From assembly GCA_021828525.1 (NCBI GenBank), contig JAJZGM010000002.1, positions 1 to 36,952 on the forward strand: 36,952 bases of DNA, read 5' to 3'. The stretch is from Nitrospirota bacterium. Lineage in GTDB: Bacteria; Nitrospirota; Leptospirillia; Leptospirillales; Leptospirillaceae. How positions within the stretch are numbered: the stretch's first letter is position 1; each line of letters starts with the position of its first letter. The notes below the pieces were generated by a model. That model saw only the letters and a program-made list of their open reading frames with translations, was not told the DNA's origin and did not search any database. This document shows, piece after piece, positions 34,186 through 36,952 of this stretch. The translations under genes and the position numbers were made by a program.

Positions 34186-36952
34186 GATCCGGCGGTGGCC
34201 GGAGCCCCTTCGGAAAGCTCGAGATGGTTGTCCATGATCCCGATTCTGAAAAGGCTTTCTGGAGTCATTGAGGATGCCTGGATCTCCAGGTTTTTCAAAA
34301 CGGGAAGGATCATGGCCTGAATTTTCCGGTTTAGCTCGGATACGGTGATCGTTGCCGGATCAACCTGGTGGGTGAAGAAGGCGGGAATTTCGGGGTCCAC
34401 ATCGAGAATTCCCCTGATCGGATGCTTTTCGAGGAATCGGGATAGGGTCTCGTAAAGGGTGCGGCGAGAGATGTCTTCGATGTCTGTCTCGCTGTAGGCC
34501 GGGAAGGGAACAATCAGGTCGAGGGAGCTCAGTGTTTCCCGGCTGAAGACAGGAAGAAAGGCCAGACGCCGGTTCTTCTCGGAAAGTTTTTCAAGAATCA
34601 TCTCGACCCTGTTTCCGTGTCGGGCTGACTCCATTTCATCCCCGGAAAAGAGTGAAGTGCCGAGGATCAGTGTGCTCCGGGGAACAGAAAGGGGTTTCCC
34701 GCCGGCGTTGATGACTCCTTCGTTCAGGAAGAAAGGGAGGAAATCCCAGGCTGAGGGATGGGCCTGCTCGATGTTGTCAAGGTAGAAAACGGCCTCCGGC
34801 CTTTCTTCGAGGAGGGTCCGGATTCCTTCCGGAACCGGACTCGACTTGGACGAACCGAGCGGCCTCTGGAGCACCATGCTCGCAAACAGACGGTCTGCAT
34901 AGAGCCCCATATCCCGCACCACAAGCCGGCCCTTCCCGGGGTCGAGATGATGTGCGATGGCCTGGGCCGCTTCCAGCTTTCCCGTTCCTTTCGGCCCGGC
35001 GAACAGGAAGGCGCCCCGTATGCCGGATCCCCCCTTCTTGATGTTGTAGGATCCGGCGTCGAGAATGGACCGGATTTCCTCCTGAAGATCCCTTCGCCCC
35101 GGAAATCCCGTCAGGAACTCCGGTTCCGGCGGAGCCATCTGCAAGACCCCTTTTTCCTCGACTTCCTGCTCCTCATGGAGCTCTTCCTGGGGGGGCGCCT
35201 TAGGGGCATCGAGTTCGGAAAAATCGACCTTGTCGGCAGGAGTTCCTTCAAGAATCCGTCCAAGAGCGAACTCCTCAAGTTCGGAAAAGAGGGAGCGCCC
35301 CAGTTCGGTCAGGTCAAGAAGGGAGGAAAAACGCCTGGCGATGAAGGGGTCGATCCTGTTGATATCCTCGGCACCGGCAATAAGCCAGACATTCTTGTCC
35401 TCGTTGGTCTGGGCGAGTTCCATGACCTTCTGGTTGTAAATTTCGCCATGATAGCCGTAATTGGAAAGCTGGACCTTCGGAAAGAGTTCTTCGAGCGGGT
35501 CCACAAAAACCGTCGAAGGACGGTTTTTCCGGCTCTTCAGAAGTAGCGTCCGGAATTCGGTCCCGTCGAGCTTTTTGTCATCGGGAATGGTCATGAAAGG
35601 GAAGCCTACCTGCGCTGAAAGCTTCTCGGCGATCATTCGGCGCACCTGGCGGGTACGCCCGATAATCAGGATCGACTCGTGGGACTTCTTTTGCCGGTTT
35701 GAAAAGAGTTCTTTGGCCCGGTTGACGAGAAGTGGCCCCATCGCCTGGTCTGTGAGCCTCGACCGGACGATCTCCATGGGGCCGGCCGTCGGGTCCTTCC
35801 AGTTCTGGGCCTTTCGACGGATCGAGACATCGATATCGAGCTGCCGGAGGGAACGCCTCAGCTTTCTCGCATAGTCGCTGCTGTGGAGGACCACATCCCG
35901 GATGTCCTCCGGGGCGAATCCCTCCATGAGCACGGCTAGCTTGCCCATGTCGAACCCTGTGATCATGTCGGGGGTCAGGAGAGGGAGATTTCCGGGAAGA
36001 ATTTCGTTTTTCCTGGCCTCCTCCTGGAGAAACCGGGCCAGAAGGGCTTTCCTCATTTCCACCTCCGGCAAGGGAACAGGAACGATCCAGTGGATGATGG
36101 GGGGCGAGGTGAAGGGTTTCGGAAGATCGTCAGCCTTCTCGACAGAGGCGATCAGAAGATGGCTCCGATTTTTTGCGAGACGGGAGAGGAAAATCTGGAT
36201 ATTGTGCAGTCCCTGGGGATTGGTTTGGGAGGCGGTGGAAATGGTCCGACCGTAATTTTCGATATAAATGACCAGGGGGGCAAAGGGCTTGATCTTGAAA
36301 AGGAACCCTTTCCAATAATTGTCCAGCGCCGATCCGTCGACAGACAGGAGAGGCTCCAGCGAGAAATTGTAGAATGGACGTTTGTACTCTCCGGCAAGAG
36401 CCCGAGCAAAAATTGTCCGTCCGATCTGGGATGGTCCCGTCAGAAGGATCCCGTTTTGGACATTTCCGACCGATTTCTGGGCCGTTGCGACTTGGTAGAG
36501 AATCTGTGAAAGTTCGGCCTTGATCTCGGGATTTCCTGGGATCTGACTGAAATCCTCCCCCGGAACAAGAAGTCTGGTTTTTGAAACGATGACTCCCTCA
36601 TCTGCCAGTCCCATTTGGAAAAGGGCGACCAGCGAAAGGACCATGGCCCCGACCAGCCATCCTGCTCCCGTCCCCATGCTGATGATCGAGCTGATGGTGG
36701 CCGAGGGTTTCAGGATGGCTCCGGATATCAGGAAAAAACCTCCATAGATGATCGAGGAGCTCCAGAAATAAATCGCCTTGGGAGCCATGCGGACCGGATT
36801 GGGCTTGAAAACGATCTCTCCGTCGACGTTTTCGGAATGGACCTGGGACGGAATGAGGAGAAAGCCGAGGGCGGAGAGAAGGGTCACTCCCCCGACCGCC
36901 CAGAGGGAGAGGGCCAGGGGGGGGTCGGAGGAGCGGAACACGATTCCGGCTC
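34161..36952 (-). CDS. Membrane-anchored multi-AAA+ module protein (FtsH-like first module, ClpB-D2-like last module); 5' end may lie outside window
   Basis: Frame remains open to the window edge (ORF called from GTG at 36941). About 3 TM segments, then GILLTGPSQIGRTIFARALAGEYKRPF, IIGRTRQVRRMIAEKL...STVFVDPLEELFP, and FLFAGPKGTGKLEAAQAIAHHL...AVFYLDNIEQAHPSAWDFLPFFLNEGVI. Confidence 0.8.
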   Translation of the reverse strand, partial: AGIVFRSSDPPLALSLWAVGGVTLLSALGFLLIPSQVHSENVDGEIVFKPNPVRMAPKAIYFWSSSIIYGGFFLISGAILKPSATISSIISMGTGAGWLVGAMVLSLVALFQMGLADEGVIVSKTRLLVPGEDFSQIPGNPEIKAELSQILYQVATAQKSVGNVQNGILLTGPSQIGRTIFARALAGEYKRPFYNFSLEPLLSVDGSALDNYWKGFLFKIKPFAPLVIYIENYGRTISTASQTNPQGLHNIQIFLSRLAKNRSHLLIASVEKADDLPKPFTSPPIIHWIVPVPLPEVEMRKALLARFLQEEARKNEILPGNLPLLTPDMITGFDMGKLAVLMEGFAPEDIRDVVLHSSDYARKLRRSLRQLDIDVSIRRKAQNWKDPTAGPMEIVRSRLTDQAMGPLLVNRAKELFSNRQKKSHESILIIGRTRQVRRMIAEKLSAQVGFPFMTIPDDKKLDGTEFRTLLLKSRKNRPSTVFVDPLEELFPKVQLSNYGYHGEIYNQKVMELAQTNEDKNVWLIAGAEDINRIDPFIARRFSSLLDLTELGRSLFSELEEFALGRILEGTPADKVDFSELDAPKAPPQEELHEEQEVEEKGVLQMAPPEPEFLTGFPGRRDLQEEIRSILDAGSYNIKKGGSGIRGAFLFAGPKGTGKLEAAQAIAHHLDPGKGRLVVRDMGLYADRLFASMVLQRPLGSSKSSPVPEGIRTLLEERPEAVFYLDNIEQAHPSAWDFLPFFLNEGVINAGGKPLSVPRSTLILGTSLFSGDEMESARHGNRVEMILEKLSEKNRRLAFLPVFSRETLSSLDLIVPFPAYSETDIEDISRRTLYETLSRFLEKHPIRGILDVDPEIPAFFTHQVDPATITVSELNRKIQAMILPVLKNLEIQASSMTPESLFRIGIMDNHLELSEGAPATAGSQSAAGSP

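Noticed and set aside
34758-35546. 262-aa + strand ORF inside the AAA+ gene
   Set aside because: Antisense to the AAA+ frame with no recognisable domains; regarded as a shadow ORF.
1-36952. CRISPR arrays, IS elements, prophage or toxin-antitoxin modules
   Set aside because: Looked for regularly spaced repeats, transposase/integrase-like ORFs and paired small ORFs; none seen.

Overview
The window is a dense, mostly + strand bacterial chromosome segment dominated by conserved housekeeping genes. I found no CRISPR array, transposase, phage or rRNA signature. In order it holds: (1) the end of a dcw division/cell-wall cluster (murC 3' part, murB, ddl, ftsQ, ftsA, ftsZ); (2) a pgeF/ylmD, yggS/ylmE, proC, yggT/ylmG, divIVA, DUF167 run; (3) a minus-strand block (membrane protein, pgl, glk); (4) hpnH-type radical SAM and a PPP-type phosphatase; (5) minus-strand protoporphyrinogen oxidase, divergent from tig-clpP-clpX; (6) an uncharacterised membrane protein divergent from a TPR lipoprotein; (7) pgsA, DUF512 radical SAM, ispE, tRNA-Gln(TTG), prs, rplY, pth, ychF, rpsF, ssb, rpsR, DUF2232, rlpA; (8) small uncharacterised ORFs, rimO, tRNA-Leu(TAG, minus), a polytopic membrane protein; and (9) a large minus-strand membrane-anchored protein with three AAA+-like modules, running off the window end. 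Gene content would fit a Nitrospirota/Leptospirillum-like genome, but this is inference. The best candidate for something undescribed is the three-module AAA+ protein at 34161-36952, whose first two P-loops look degenerate. Secondary leads are a His-rich tail on trigger factor, an apparent ATC start codon for yggT, a perfect terminator-like hairpin inside the 5' end of the DUF167 ORF, and a + strand gene whose start signals sit inside the minus-strand tRNA-Leu promoter.
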